Shown one piece after another: positions 14,094-22,299 of a DNA stretch of 34,728 bases (its first letter is position 1; the number at the start of each line of letters is the position of its first letter). A program made the translations under genes and the position numbers. The DNA comes from a virus. The notes under the pieces are model-generated. The model was not told the origin of the DNA, made no database searches, and was given only the letters and a program-made list of their open reading frames with translations. The stretch covers positions 1 to 34,728 of the IMG/VR virus record IMGVR_UViG_3300025087_000221. One strand, 5' to 3'.

Positions 14094-14306
14094 GTGTGGT
14101 GCGCTGGTTCTTTTCACTCCGCATGGGGTATCAATCTATTCCCGTATCTAGAATGCGTTGTGTGCCAAACCGCTCCGATTGAGAGCGTCCATCCTGGTTT
14201 CCCTGGACGTTCATTGAACATTCGATCAGGCGGACTCGAATGCACGCACCACAACGAGTATATCACCTTTTCTTTCTTTGGAACATCTGCCACCCATTCT
14301 CCGTAG
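14094..14306 (+). CDS. Doubtful frame between VRR-NUC and HNH genes
   Basis: The region 14040-14353 holds no convincing gene. The best frame begins at GTG 14094 and gives 70 residues with ECVVC and ECTHHNEY, a cysteine/histidine spacing that could bind zinc. The GGGAG is too close to the start, and the frame extends unbroken upstream through the repeat at 14044. It may be a remnant of a gene related to the one at 8709-9079, whose shifted frame also reads HPRLVYA. Confidence 0.3.
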   Translation: MWCAGSFHSAWGINLFPYLECVVCQTAPIESVHPGFPGRSLNIRSGGLECTHHNEYITFSFFGTSATHSP

Positions 14307-14318
14307 CCCCGTCTGTTC

Positions 14319-14347
14319 TTGCATAATGATATATTATTATGTATAAT
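14319..14347 (+). promoter_or_regulatory. Promoter of the HNH gene (TTGCAT-17-TATAAT), leaderless
   Basis: TTGCAT (14319-14324), 17 bases, then a perfect TATAAT (14342-14347). The ATG at 14354 is six bases beyond, so the predicted transcript begins at the start codon. Confidence 0.7.
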
Positions 14348-14353
14348 TAAATT

Positions 14354-14905
14354 ATGAAACCAAGAAAAGGAAAAATTATTTCCTGTAAACAGTGTGGTAA
14401 AACATTTTACAAATCTCAATGTTATCTTGATAAATCAAAATATTGTTCTAGAAAATGTATGTATAGGTCTTTCATAAAAGAAAAAACAAAAATGATGTGT
14501 ATGTTTTGTAAAAAAGAGTATTTAATTTTTCCATCTTCCTATAAATGGAGAAAAATAAGAAAACATAAATTCAATTTTTGTTCTTCAAAGTGTCGCCAGT
14601 CTTATTTCATAGGAGAAAATAGTCCTAAATATAAAAAGAATATAAGGAAAATATATGAATATTATGTTCTTGTCAGAGCGCCAAAAAATTATCCGAATAA
14701 GATAGGAAGAATTTATGAATATGAACACAGATTTGTTATAGAAAAACATCTTGGTAGATATTTACAAAAAAAAGAAGTAGTACATCATATAAATGGAAAT
14801 AAAACTGATAATCGATTAGAAAATCTTATGATAATGAATGTTTCTGAACATGCTAAAATGCATCATAAAAAGAAAGAGATAACAACAGAAAAGTTTATTT
14901 CTTAA
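14354..14905 (+). CDS. HNH homing endonuclease-like protein with zinc ribbons
   Basis: A 183-residue protein. Two treble-clef/ribbon units come first (CKQCGKTF near 11 with CSRKC near 31; CMFCKKEY near 49 with CSSKC near 75). The C-terminal HNH nuclease follows (YEYEHRFVIEKHLGR, then VVHHINGNKTDNRLENLMIM, about 121-162, and SEHAKMHH). This is the phage mobile HNH type that nicks or cuts DNA and spreads by homing. Base composition is visibly AT-rich against its neighbours, and it has its own promoter, both signs of recent arrival. It converges with the leftward HNH gene and overlaps it by 11 bases. Confidence 0.88.
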   Translation: MKPRKGKIISCKQCGKTFYKSQCYLDKSKYCSRKCMYRSFIKEKTKMMCMFCKKEYLIFPSSYKWRKIRKHKFNFCSSKCRQSYFIGENSPKYKKNIRKIYEYYVLVRAPKNYPNKIGRIYEYEHRFVIEKHLGRYLQKKEVVHHINGNKTDNRLENLMIMNVSEHAKMHHKKKEITTEKFIS

Positions 14906-15440
14906 CATTTTTTCCATTTTTTAGAGGAAATTGATCTTTTGAACGTTGTGTATTCCGAATTGCGAGGGCATGGAAAATCCTATCATACATCGTATTCCAG
15001 TACGCCATTTTCTGTTCGACAAGAGTATTACGCTTCACAAAAACCTCCTCAATGGATGCGTGGTTTTCTCCATAGTAGGTTTTCGCTTCTCGAATGTCGG
15101 GATGAATACAGGGATCATCTGGGAATTTAGGGTTTCCCACATGGGCATTATCACAGAGTGCAATACCATTTTCTCCAAAATCAGCGTTTTCAATCCCAAT
15201 CGCCTCACAATAACGCTGGGGCAAAATATGATGAATGTGTTGATGTATCGTTCCTTTGTTCCATGAACATAAATGTTTGAATGGGGCTTGGCACGTCCGA
15301 TCTCGCGTTTTAATCCACTCCCGTTGTTTCTGGGAAAATGCCATTGCGAAAAAAACTGCGGATTGGAGAAAAACAGCAATGTCTGGTTTCACAAGTTCTT
15401 GTGCGAGATGACGTATGAAGGACATCTCGTAGGGAGTCAT
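14895..15440 (-). CDS. HNH endonuclease-like protein, end of the late operon
   Basis: A 181-residue protein with an HNH core: a cysteine pair region (RTCQAPFKHLC, about 48-58), HIHHILPQRY (about 68-77), NADFGENGIALCDNAHVGNP (about 84-103). Unlike the neighbouring rightward HNH gene its base composition matches the rest of the genome, so it looks resident. It is the last gene of the leftward block, behind the lysis genes. Phage HNH proteins may assist terminase cutting or act as free-standing homing nucleases. It starts in a four-base overlap with the preceding gene. Confidence 0.75.
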   Translation of the reverse strand: MTPYEMSFIRHLAQELVKPDIAVFLQSAVFFAMAFSQKQREWIKTRDRTCQAPFKHLCSWNKGTIHQHIHHILPQRYCEAIGIENADFGENGIALCDNAHVGNPKFPDDPCIHPDIREAKTYYGENHASIEEVFVKRNTLVEQKMAYWNTMYDRIFHALAIRNTQRSKDQFPLKNGKNVKK

Positions 15441-15676
15441 GGTGTGTAGTGGTACATGATAATCGTATGATCGGGATACTGTCTGTCATGAGTTTTTGCG
15501 ACACGAGTCATCGCTTCTTGTTCACCTTCTGAGAGTGGTTCTGTACTCTTACCATAGCCGTGGTGAATAGGTGGAACAAGGTGCTTTCCTCTCGTATGTT
15601 TCGTTCCACACGTTTCGCAGAACACCAGAAGACAGCTCACCCCTGATTCTGGACGGAGGCGATGTTCAACGGTCAT
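15437..15676 (-). CDS. Small protein with a C-x2-C site
   Basis: A 79-residue protein beginning at the ATG at 15676 (a longer TTG start at 15697 is possible). CETCGTKHTRGKH near residue 20 and several later histidines could bind zinc. It lies between the holin candidate and the HNH gene and overlaps the latter by four bases (ATGA). Function unknown. Confidence 0.55.
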   Translation of the reverse strand: MTVEHRLRPESGVSCLLVFCETCGTKHTRGKHLVPPIHHGYGKSTEPLSEGEQEAMTRVAKTHDRQYPDHTIIMYHYTP

Positions 15677-15700
15677 AGTTTGTCTTCCACGACACAATTC

Positions 15701-15952
15701 CTATTGTTTGAGTTGTGTATCTTGTTTGAGTTTCAAGAAAAAGTCGAGCAAAACGCCCAACGCCCAGACCTTAAAATAACTTGGGGCGTTCTCCAATCCT
15801 TTCCCCGCTTGGAGGTCAAGTAAGACCATCACAATCGGTGGTGAAAGGAACTTCAAGGCATTCGTCAAGTTTTTCTTGAGCTTTGCTTGAAAAGCGGGGT
15901 TTTTCACGTCAATCTCCCACGCTTTCGCTGTATACAGTGTCATTTTTGACAT
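15701..15952 (-). CDS. Holin candidate
   Basis: An 83-residue protein with a strong AAGGAGG site upstream of ATG 15952. A basic/amphipathic start (to about 32) is followed by two hydrophobic stretches (about 33-47, FLSPPIVMVLLDL, and 60-77, FKVWALGVLLDFFLKL), with a charged tail. Its place directly after the M23 endolysin gene supports a holin, the membrane protein that times lysis. The hydrophobic segments are short, so another membrane function remains possible. Confidence 0.5.
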   Translation of the reverse strand: MSKMTLYTAKAWEIDVKNPAFQAKLKKNLTNALKFLSPPIVMVLLDLQAGKGLENAPSYFKVWALGVLLDFFLKLKQDTQLKQ

Positions 15953-15962
15953 AGACGCCTCC

Positions 15963-16916
15963 TTAGTGTTTCCATTGGTCGAATACGGTGGTAAAAAACT
16001 CAATGAGTTTTTGGATCGGGGGCTTTTCAATGACCGCCTCGTGTAAGACCGCCTGATCCTGTAATTTCTGGACTTTCTCTTTGAGATCGGCAAGCGCTGT
16101 TTCCAGCGCAGTAATCTTGATTTGGGCTTCCACGAGGTGTGCCTGGTAGACTTGCGTTGCTTGGTCGTACATTTTCTGGAGTGAGATGACCTTATCCTCA
16201 TTCTGGGTCGCTTCGGTCAGGTACGACACCAATGCAGTCAAATCTCCCCGTTTGACACGCTCTGCGGGGGTGTTTTTGAGAATCGTATCCCACACAACAG
16301 ACAGGTTCGTATCCGATTGTTTCTTTGCTTCCTGTTCTTGTTCAAGAAGATTGCCTTTTTCCTCATTCCATCGAATCAGATCGTCCATGTAGACCACCAG
16401 ATCGGCAAGCGACCCTTTTCCATACTTTTGAAGGACTTGAGGAACTTCTGAAACAGGGACGTGCATCCACCGTTCGACAAACGCAATCGCAGACGTCCAC
16501 TTTTTGAGATCATCAAGCGTCTTTGCAACCCCATCAATGCCGGTAGGTGCAAGTTTGATCGCAAAATGGCAGTGTGTAGTCATGGAGTTGCCCGTATTCC
16601 CAAGCGTGGCAATCATCTGTCCTTCTTTGACACGATCGCCAACCGAAACAAAGATTTCATTGCAGTGTGCGTAATGGCTCCAGACTTCTCCCCACGGCCC
16701 ACGGTGGTTGATGTGGACGTGCTTTCCAAATCCTGTGGTATGGTCATGGACTGACGTTACTTCACCATCAGCAATCGCAAAAAGGGCTTGTCCGAGATCG
16801 GTATTCCCACCCGTCTTCAAATTGAGATCATCTCCGTCATGATAACCATACGCTGTTTTGGCACCATATCCTTGGGCAATGTACCACTTCGGATAGTCAT
16901 TCACAGGGTATCTCAT
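15963..16916 (-). CDS. M23-family peptidase endolysin with coiled-coil tail
   Basis: A 317-residue protein. The N-terminal ~130 residues are an M23 (LytM/lysostaphin-like) zinc peptidase: H26 and D30 in YHDGDDLN, HYAH at 81-84, and HCHFAIK at 115-121. These enzymes cut peptide bridges of peptidoglycan. Residues about 180-300 are helical with a strong coiled coil (from about 240), perhaps for oligomerisation or wall binding. GGAGAAAT precedes the ATG. Surrounding membrane proteins make this the lysis cassette. No signal peptide is visible, so export would need a holin. A tail-associated role is an alternative. Confidence 0.85.
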   Translation of the reverse strand: MRYPVNDYPKWYIAQGYGAKTAYGYHDGDDLNLKTGGNTDLGQALFAIADGEVTSVHDHTTGFGKHVHINHRGPWGEVWSHYAHCNEIFVSVGDRVKEGQMIATLGNTGNSMTTHCHFAIKLAPTGIDGVAKTLDDLKKWTSAIAFVERWMHVPVSEVPQVLQKYGKGSLADLVVYMDDLIRWNEEKGNLLEQEQEAKKQSDTNLSVVWDTILKNTPAERVKRGDLTALVSYLTEATQNEDKVISLQKMYDQATQVYQAHLVEAQIKITALETALADLKEKVQKLQDQAVLHEAVIEKPPIQKLIEFFTTVFDQWKH

Positions 16917-16925
16917 ATTTCTCCA

Positions 16926-17207
16926 TTATCGCATATTTATACGCGTTTCAAGCGTATTGACTTTGAGCGACAGTGTCCCATACCGACTCTCAATACTTTC
17001 ATATTTCTCAAGAATCCGTTGCTGTTGTGCAATCAATATGTCCATTTTTTCATTTTGTTGTTTTGAATCAATATCTTGTTTTTGGGCAAGAAGTTTTACT
17101 TGTGTTTGCAAGAGGAAAAACGAGGACGCAATCATCACGGCTGAGGCTACGAGCGGAACGACATTGTTGATGGTAAACCAAGTAATCGGATCAGTGGAAG
17201 AAGTCAT
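16926..17207 (-). CDS. Small membrane protein with coiled coil
   Basis: A 93-residue protein with one membrane helix (about 14-34) and a long coiled coil (about 38-90, heptads of Q, K and E). This topology resembles phage hemolysin XhlA-like or spanin-like lysis accessories. It sits ten bases upstream of the endolysin. The exact role is inferred from topology and position. Confidence 0.6.
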   Translation of the reverse strand: MTSSTDPITWFTINNVVPLVASAVMIASSFFLLQTQVKLLAQKQDIDSKQQNEKMDILIAQQQRILEKYESIESRYGTLSLKVNTLETRINMR

Positions 17208-17237
17208 TGTTGTGGTTCTCCAAATACAATCCTCACA

Positions 17238-17717
17238 TTATATTCCTAAAAACCGTACTATTAGAGTAATAACACCAATCAAGAAACCAACTAGGCCAAT
17301 GATATACGCAATCCCGTCTTTATTCCCTTGCCCCTTTCCTTCGATGGCGATGATGCGGTTTTCATTACTATCCGCTCGGGTGAAGAGGCCTTTAATCAAG
17401 ATTTCGACTTCAGAGCGTGGCATAAGATTGCGCTGCTGATCGGAGAGGGTATTGCGAAACTCGTTCACGCTCTCAAATCTCTTTTCTGCCGCAACCTCCG
17501 CTTTGGTGACTGCCTCTTTTTGTCCAGCAAGTGCCGCTGCCACCGCCTTATCAGCAGCAATAAGTGCAACGTCTACGGCAATTTTTGTATCATTAAATCG
17601 TTGCTCATACCGCTTATCGTTATTACCGATGACTGTAAGCAAAAACTCCTGGAGAGGAACACTTGTTGACTCATTGGACAGTTGGATGGTGGGCTGAGCA
17701 AGCGTTTGTTGTGCCAT
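17238..17717 (-). CDS. Coiled-coil protein with C-terminal membrane anchor
   Basis: A 159-residue protein starting at ATG 17717. An alanine/glutamate-rich coiled coil (about 35-85, DKAVAAALAGQKEAVTKAEV) leads into VNEFRNTLSDQQRNLMPRSE (about 84-103). A C-terminal membrane helix (about 138-156, YIIGLVGFLIGVITLIVRF) ends the protein. I recall this pattern recurring in uncultured phages near lysis genes, but cannot confirm it here. It may be a holin-like or spanin-like anchor. It overlaps nothing and has only a weak ribosome site. Confidence 0.65.
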   Translation of the reverse strand: MAQQTLAQPTIQLSNESTSVPLQEFLLTVIGNNDKRYEQRFNDTKIAVDVALIAADKAVAAALAGQKEAVTKAEVAAEKRFESVNEFRNTLSDQQRNLMPRSEVEILIKGLFTRADSNENRIIAIEGKGQGNKDGIAYIIGLVGFLIGVITLIVRFLGI

Positions 17718-17724
17718 ATTATGC

Positions 17725-18354
17725 TCACATGAATGCAAAAAAGTTTCCTGTAGCTGATAAAGTATAATTTACCACAATTTTTGGACGTTTTGTTGAGGTT
17801 GCAACAGTAGAATCATAAAATTGATACTGGTCGTCTGTTTCCGTATCCATTTGCAGAAGAAATCCATTATTGGTGAAACTTCCCCCCGTAATCATCTCTT
17901 GGATTTTGCTTGCTGTCAGCGTGATTGTTTTCTCTGATTCATCCGCATCCGTGGTCGCCATAGCTACCGTTCCAATATCGGTTGCTTCACGGTCTGTGGT
18001 CGTATTCCCCGCACCCGCTGTCCCCCAGTTATTTCCTGTCGAGTAGATATTCCATGTCGCCTGTGCTTCTACCCAGTTTTGTAAAAGACGATATGCCCTC
18101 ATCGTGCGATTGTTGCTCGCACGGAATGACCCTGCTTCTCGAAGGGTAAGATACAGTGTTGCAGAATCAATTGTTGATCCAGCAGGAATACTGGAAAGAT
18201 CAAATTGAATCAGCCCACGAGTAACAGAAACAGCGGCGTTATTTTCTCCCACAACCATATATCCGTTGCCATCGGTATTCGTTGTCGGGGAATCACTCAA
18301 AATGTACGCATCCTTTGCCGTGGTATCATCGGGCTGAAGAGTAAGCGTTGCCAT
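17725..18354 (-). CDS. DNRLRE-domain protein, probable virion surface protein
   Basis: A 209-residue beta-rich protein. DAYILSDSPTTNTDGN near the start, RGLIQFDLSSIPAGSTIDSATLYL (about 46-69), WNIY, and a closing RPKIVVNYTL are the hallmarks of DNRLRE/CBM-like domains. These are usually extracellular stalk or carbohydrate-binding modules. In a phage late operon it may decorate the tail or bind host sugars. An AAGGAGGAAGT site precedes the ATG. It lies between groES and the lysis cassette. Confidence 0.75.
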   Translation of the reverse strand: MATLTLQPDDTTAKDAYILSDSPTTNTDGNGYMVVGENNAAVSVTRGLIQFDLSSIPAGSTIDSATLYLTLREAGSFRASNNRTMRAYRLLQNWVEAQATWNIYSTGNNWGTAGAGNTTTDREATDIGTVAMATTDADESEKTITLTASKIQEMITGGSFTNNGFLLQMDTETDDQYQFYDSTVATSTKRPKIVVNYTLSATGNFFAFM

Positions 18355-18363
18355 ACTTCCTCC

Positions 18364-18675
18364 TTATTTCTCCACTACCGCTAAAATATCTTCAAACTTT
18401 AAGAACTGGTACTCGGTGGCGCCAATCTTGACGTCATTTCCGCCCCACTTTTTATACACCACCATGTTTCCTTTTTTTGCCGGCGATTTAATCGTCGCGC
18501 CGTGCTCCGTAACCCAGTCCGCGCCAACCGCGAGAACTGTTCCATATTGAGGCTTTTCATCATGAGAGTCTGGAAGATAAATACCACTGGAGGTCTGCGT
18601 TTGTTTGGACGCCGGCTCAACGAGCACGTATCCAGGCATCGGTTGAAGAGATTTAACAGAAAGATCAGACGACAT
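18364..18675 (-). CDS. groES: GroES-like co-chaperonin (Cpn10)
   Basis: A 103-residue Cpn10 protein starting at 18675 behind AAAGGAGGA. LQPMPGYVLVEPA (about 10-22) is the conserved first strand. The mobile loop reads TQTSSGIYLPD (about 26-36), with the GIYL tripeptide region that contacts GroEL. Then YGTVLAVG (about 43-50), KKGNMVVYKKWGG (67-79), and FLKFEDILAVVE at the end. GroES caps host GroEL; phage versions (as T4 gp31) replace the host cap to fold large capsid proteins. No groEL gene is in the window. Its place inside the structural operon fits a role in virion assembly. Confidence 0.9.
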   Translation of the reverse strand: MSSDLSVKSLQPMPGYVLVEPASKQTQTSSGIYLPDSHDEKPQYGTVLAVGADWVTEHGATIKSPAKKGNMVVYKKWGGNDVKIGATEYQFLKFEDILAVVEK

Positions 18676-18685
18676 ACTTCCTCCT

Positions 18686-19552
18686 TTATGCGGTTGACAC
18701 ACATCTCCACTTGCTCGACACAGAATTCCACACAAACCCAACATCAAGACGTGCCGTTGTGACTGTTGTCGTGGGAAGCGCAACTGTACTTGCTTCAAAA
18801 CTAGCTCCCCAGGTAATCGCTCGCGCCGCTGTTCCCGTAATGGCGATCCACAATGTTTGCCTTTCTGTTGGAGTTCCTGAAAGGTTTGTCGTAAACGAGG
18901 TAATCGCTTCTGTTTGTGCGGTGATCGAGTAAAAATCTACATTATCTGTATTGATGGTTGGCGTTGCGCTTGAGGTAGTCGTTCCAGTGCGAGCAGTATT
19001 ACGTTTATTGGTAAGCGTTTGTGTGTGTGCCTTAAACACAAACTCATCTGCTCCTGTTAACAACGGAAGCGTAACTATTCGATCTGCAGTAAGCTCTGAT
19101 ACTGCAAATACATACTGATGATCTGATGACGTATCATTAATTTGCGGAGTTGTTATCACGGGAGAAGGAAGTGCAAGCCCTGACTTATGTATGCCCGTTT
19201 GCTCATGTGCGATGAGAAGACCATCAATCGCATCATTCATGTCTTTAGCGTTAGGAATGTACTCGACCACTGGGGCGGTGTGTGCGGCATCAGAATTGCC
19301 ATCAGCTCCGCGACCTGTAGACGGAGATGTCCTGACCACAAAGTTTCCACCTGAAACCGTGCCAATAATACGCTCCATTGCACTCGGGGTTGCAGTTCCC
19401 GCAGAGTCAATGCGATCAAAGGTCAGCGTAATTTCTGTATCCGTTGGAAGTCCAGACACAGAGTTCGGAGTAATCGTAACGCCCGTTCCTGTCCCAAACG
19501 TGTTCGTTGTAGACGCATACAGGCTTTTTGTTTTCCGAAAATAGTCTGCCAT
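18686..19552 (-). CDS. Tail-fibre or baseplate-like structural protein
   Basis: A 288-residue protein rich in threonine, serine and alanine with a low-complexity beta pattern. It starts MADYFRKTKSLYAS behind AAGGAGAAAT, with a TATACT box (19568-19573) just upstream. Residues about 150-200 (FAVSELTADRIVTLP, HTQTLTNKRNTA) resemble trimeric tail-fibre shafts, where TLTNKR repeats occur. The C-terminal half reads as a beta-sandwich (AITSFTTNLSGTPTERQTLW) typical of fibre knobs. Adhesion to the host or to the tail is likely. It follows the tail-tubular B-like gene. Confidence 0.7.
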   Translation of the reverse strand: MADYFRKTKSLYASTTNTFGTGTGVTITPNSVSGLPTDTEITLTFDRIDSAGTATPSAMERIIGTVSGGNFVVRTSPSTGRGADGNSDAAHTAPVVEYIPNAKDMNDAIDGLLIAHEQTGIHKSGLALPSPVITTPQINDTSSDHQYVFAVSELTADRIVTLPLLTGADEFVFKAHTQTLTNKRNTARTGTTTSSATPTINTDNVDFYSITAQTEAITSFTTNLSGTPTERQTLWIAITGTAARAITWGASFEASTVALPTTTVTTARLDVGFVWNSVSSKWRCVSTA

Positions 19553-19573
19553 ATTTCTCCTTTTTTAAGTATA

Positions 19574-21526
19574 CTACGTTGCAAGTTTCCATGCTGATGG
19601 AGGATTGACCTTAATCAAATTCCCCTCAACAATAATTCCCTGTAACACATAATCCGCATCATACGCCGTTGATGATAAACTGAATTGAATATCGCGCAAC
19701 TTCTTCCGAACTTGAATATAGTGGGGGTCTGAGGTATCAGAAAATGTTTCCGGTGTTCCTGATGTATCCCCCAATTGAATAGACCCAAGCAAATCCCACC
19801 CTAAACCCGTATTTGCGGTTGTTGAGGTAATGGTTGCTGCGCCTAACGAACTAAACGGTGCGCTTTTTTGTGTTCCTAGTACTTCAAAACTCATTGATCC
19901 ACGAGGATTTCCAAGTTTAATAAATACACGTTTCACTTTCATAAAGTCTTTCCACAATTTTGATACTGGAAGACGACCAGATGTATACTGTGTTGAAAAT
20001 GCGACTCCCAAGTCCCCCCGAATATTCTCTGACATCTCAACAAGACGTGTTCCCGAAGCGGGAACGTACATAAAATGCGTTGTTTTATCAGTATCCGTAT
20101 ACTCAAAGAAACTTTTTGCACCGATTGTCCAATCCACTGTCCAATTCAATCGTTCAAGATCGTAAATAATGGTTCGCGTATTCCCTGTAGTCGTGGTCGG
20201 AACAGAAATAAAAACCTTTGAATCAAAAAAATAGGCACAGACATTTGGCATTAAACTCCCTTGCAATGACCGCCAATACGGGCGAATCTTAACACTGAGT
20301 TCATTCGTTCGGAGAATGCCATAGTAGTTCTTTTCCGGGCCAAGAGAATATACCCCACTCTTATTCGGAAATAAAATATCATTATTCGTTGCAACTACAC
20401 CCTGAATACTATCTGTTCCAAATGATCCAACAATTTTCATTGTAGTAGGAACAGAGAATTGAGTTGTCCCCACTGTTAATGAATCAATCGTAATTTGCCA
20501 AATAGACCCTTTTCCTTCTGGAGTCCGCGCAAAGATCGTTGCAATACCCGACCCCTGACCTGATTGATAATGAGTAACGGCTGTGGGCATTTCTCGACCA
20601 CCTTTTTCAAGATTGACCCAACCCCCTCCATAAAAGTCTGAGAACTTCCCAATGTCCGTCCCCGTTCCCGACCAATACACCATATACAGGTTATTTGGAT
20701 CGTTTGTTGCCCAAATTCTATTTCCCGATACACCCATTGATTTAAACTTTGGAGCCGCCGTCGTGTTTTGAAGGGGAACTTCAACAAAATCATTGATCTG
20801 AATAGACCCATCATCCACAAAAAACGTATTAGGTGTTGCAGCAAGTTTTCTCTCTCGTCCTGATGAATCTGAAATATACACTTGATAGGATGTTGCGCTT
20901 GCTACTGCTCCCCATGACCAAGAAATGCCTTTATCTGTTGCTGCAACCCAAGTATCCCGAGATTTATTGACCGTAAGAGATACCTCACTTGACCCAATCG
21001 TTTCTCCAATGGTATTAATCGCCGTTACTTCTCCATAATACGTATAGGTTCCCGATGATAACCCTGAGGCAACACGAGAAGCCACAAATGACGTAGGAGC
21101 ACTCAGTGATGTATACGTCGTAAGCGTTGATCCATCGTATCGAGCCAAGTTATCAGTTCCATTGGCAATATAAAGATACCCCGCAATCTGCATGAAAAAA
21201 CACTGCACATCTGCGGTAAACGTTGCTCCACTAATTGCAGTCCATGTCCCCCCATCGGTAGATTTGTACGCAACACCTCCAGAAATTGCAATCAGTTCTG
21301 TTGTGCCATCACTTTTGACATATTCTTTTGCTCCATCACACTGATCTCCAAGATCAGTCCCATAATATGCGCTTCCCCAGCGAGGTTTCCACAACCCATC
21401 TTCAACCTGAATAAGATTTGTTGCAGTTTTTGCTTCGTTGGGGGCAAGACGCGCTTCCGCCAACAAGAGATTTGACCCCCCCCGAAAGTCCTTCAATTCA
21501 ATCGCAACGGTATTTTTCTTTTGCAT
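19574..21526 (-). CDS. Tail tubular protein B-like / tail nozzle protein
   Basis: A 650-residue protein directly after the tail-tubular A-like gene, with ATG 21526 one base past that stop. The N-terminus (VAIELKDFRGGSNLL, then ARLAPNEAKTATNLI) and WKPRWGSAYYG are typical of podovirus nozzle/stabilisation proteins. Beta-propeller-like repeats follow (YVKSDGTTELIAIS, DGSTLTTYTSLS). A fibronectin-like segment occurs at about 145-235 (SGTYTYYGEVTAIN, SYQVYISDSSG). In T7-like phages gp12 forms the tail tip that DNA passes through. Order after the A-like gene and overall architecture support the same role here. Confidence 0.75.
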   Translation of the reverse strand: MQKKNTVAIELKDFRGGSNLLLAEARLAPNEAKTATNLIQVEDGLWKPRWGSAYYGTDLGDQCDGAKEYVKSDGTTELIAISGGVAYKSTDGGTWTAISGATFTADVQCFFMQIAGYLYIANGTDNLARYDGSTLTTYTSLSAPTSFVASRVASGLSSGTYTYYGEVTAINTIGETIGSSEVSLTVNKSRDTWVAATDKGISWSWGAVASATSYQVYISDSSGRERKLAATPNTFFVDDGSIQINDFVEVPLQNTTAAPKFKSMGVSGNRIWATNDPNNLYMVYWSGTGTDIGKFSDFYGGGWVNLEKGGREMPTAVTHYQSGQGSGIATIFARTPEGKGSIWQITIDSLTVGTTQFSVPTTMKIVGSFGTDSIQGVVATNNDILFPNKSGVYSLGPEKNYYGILRTNELSVKIRPYWRSLQGSLMPNVCAYFFDSKVFISVPTTTTGNTRTIIYDLERLNWTVDWTIGAKSFFEYTDTDKTTHFMYVPASGTRLVEMSENIRGDLGVAFSTQYTSGRLPVSKLWKDFMKVKRVFIKLGNPRGSMSFEVLGTQKSAPFSSLGAATITSTTANTGLGWDLLGSIQLGDTSGTPETFSDTSDPHYIQVRKKLRDIQFSLSSTAYDADYVLQGIIVEGNLIKVNPPSAWKLAT

Positions 21527-21527
21527 G

Positions 21528-22214
21528 TTAATTCCCAAATCCTGCTCCAAGATTTAATGGTTCTTCAATAGCATTTGAAATATCCCAATACCCTTTCATA
21601 TTTCGTGTAAGCATCTGATCCATAATTTCTCGGGCTTTTGCTTCCTCATATGAAAAATCCTCCCCATCATTTTTTAACAATCGTGCGAGTGCGTAATACA
21701 CACAGTAATACGGATCAGGAATTTCCGATGTTGTCGAAGCACCAGAATATTCAGTGGGAGTAATGTAATATTCATAGTTAATCGTATGTCCTGTAGTAAG
21801 CGTTTCTTTTGCATTAAAATTGAGATAAAATCCTCCCTTCACTGATCCTGTTATATAACAAAACTTCCCTGTCGTATTTGATCGTTTTGCAATCATTTCA
21901 TTCGGGATCACCTCCCAAAACGTCAAGGCACCCGCACTATCAAGCGTTCGCACCCAAGAAATAATGTAAGAAAAGTTCGTTGGACACACATACGCATACG
22001 TGCTCGCAGTAAGCGTTTTTGTTCCATCAGCAGCTGCCGTCAACGTAGCATAGAGATCGCGCCATGTTTCTCGTGATGCCCAGTCCCGAACAGCGGCATT
22101 ACAAAATGCTCGAGCTGTTACATATTCCGGAGTAGTCGTATCCCATCCTGTATCATCAGTTTCATACAAACTGTACAGAATATCTAAAACTTGGTTTTCA
22201 GTCAATGTAGCCAT
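21528..22214 (-). CDS. Tail tubular protein A-like / head-tail adaptor
   Basis: A 228-residue protein. It begins LTENQVLDILYSLYETD, a helical start seen in gp4/gp11-type adaptors, and continues with PEYVTARAFCNAAVRDWASRETW (about 28-50), then beta strands. The C-terminal YYCVYYALARLLKNDGEDFSYEEAKAREI (about 167-195) is the helical collar-binding end. Such adaptors attach below the portal and carry the tail nozzle. An AAAGGAG site precedes the ATG, and a terminator hairpin lies just before that. Confidence 0.75.
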   Translation of the reverse strand: MATLTENQVLDILYSLYETDDTGWDTTTPEYVTARAFCNAAVRDWASRETWRDLYATLTAAADGTKTLTASTYAYVCPTNFSYIISWVRTLDSAGALTFWEVIPNEMIAKRSNTTGKFCYITGSVKGGFYLNFNAKETLTTGHTINYEYYITPTEYSGASTTSEIPDPYYCVYYALARLLKNDGEDFSYEEAKAREIMDQMLTRNMKGYWDISNAIEEPLNLGAGFGN

Positions 22215-22230
22215 AGACTCCTTTCAATAC

Positions 22231-22258
22231 AAAAAAGACACCCCAAACGTGGAGTGCC
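22231..22258 (-). terminator. Intrinsic terminator before the tail-tubular A-like gene
   Basis: On the minus strand an 8-bp stem (GGCACTCC with GGGGTGTC, two GU pairs) has a six-base loop and is followed by six T (22231-22236). It ends the large internal virion gene but lies 17 bases before the next start codon. Confidence 0.7.
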
Positions 22259-22299
22259 TCCATATATCTCGAATATGTATCGCAAAAACAGTATACATC

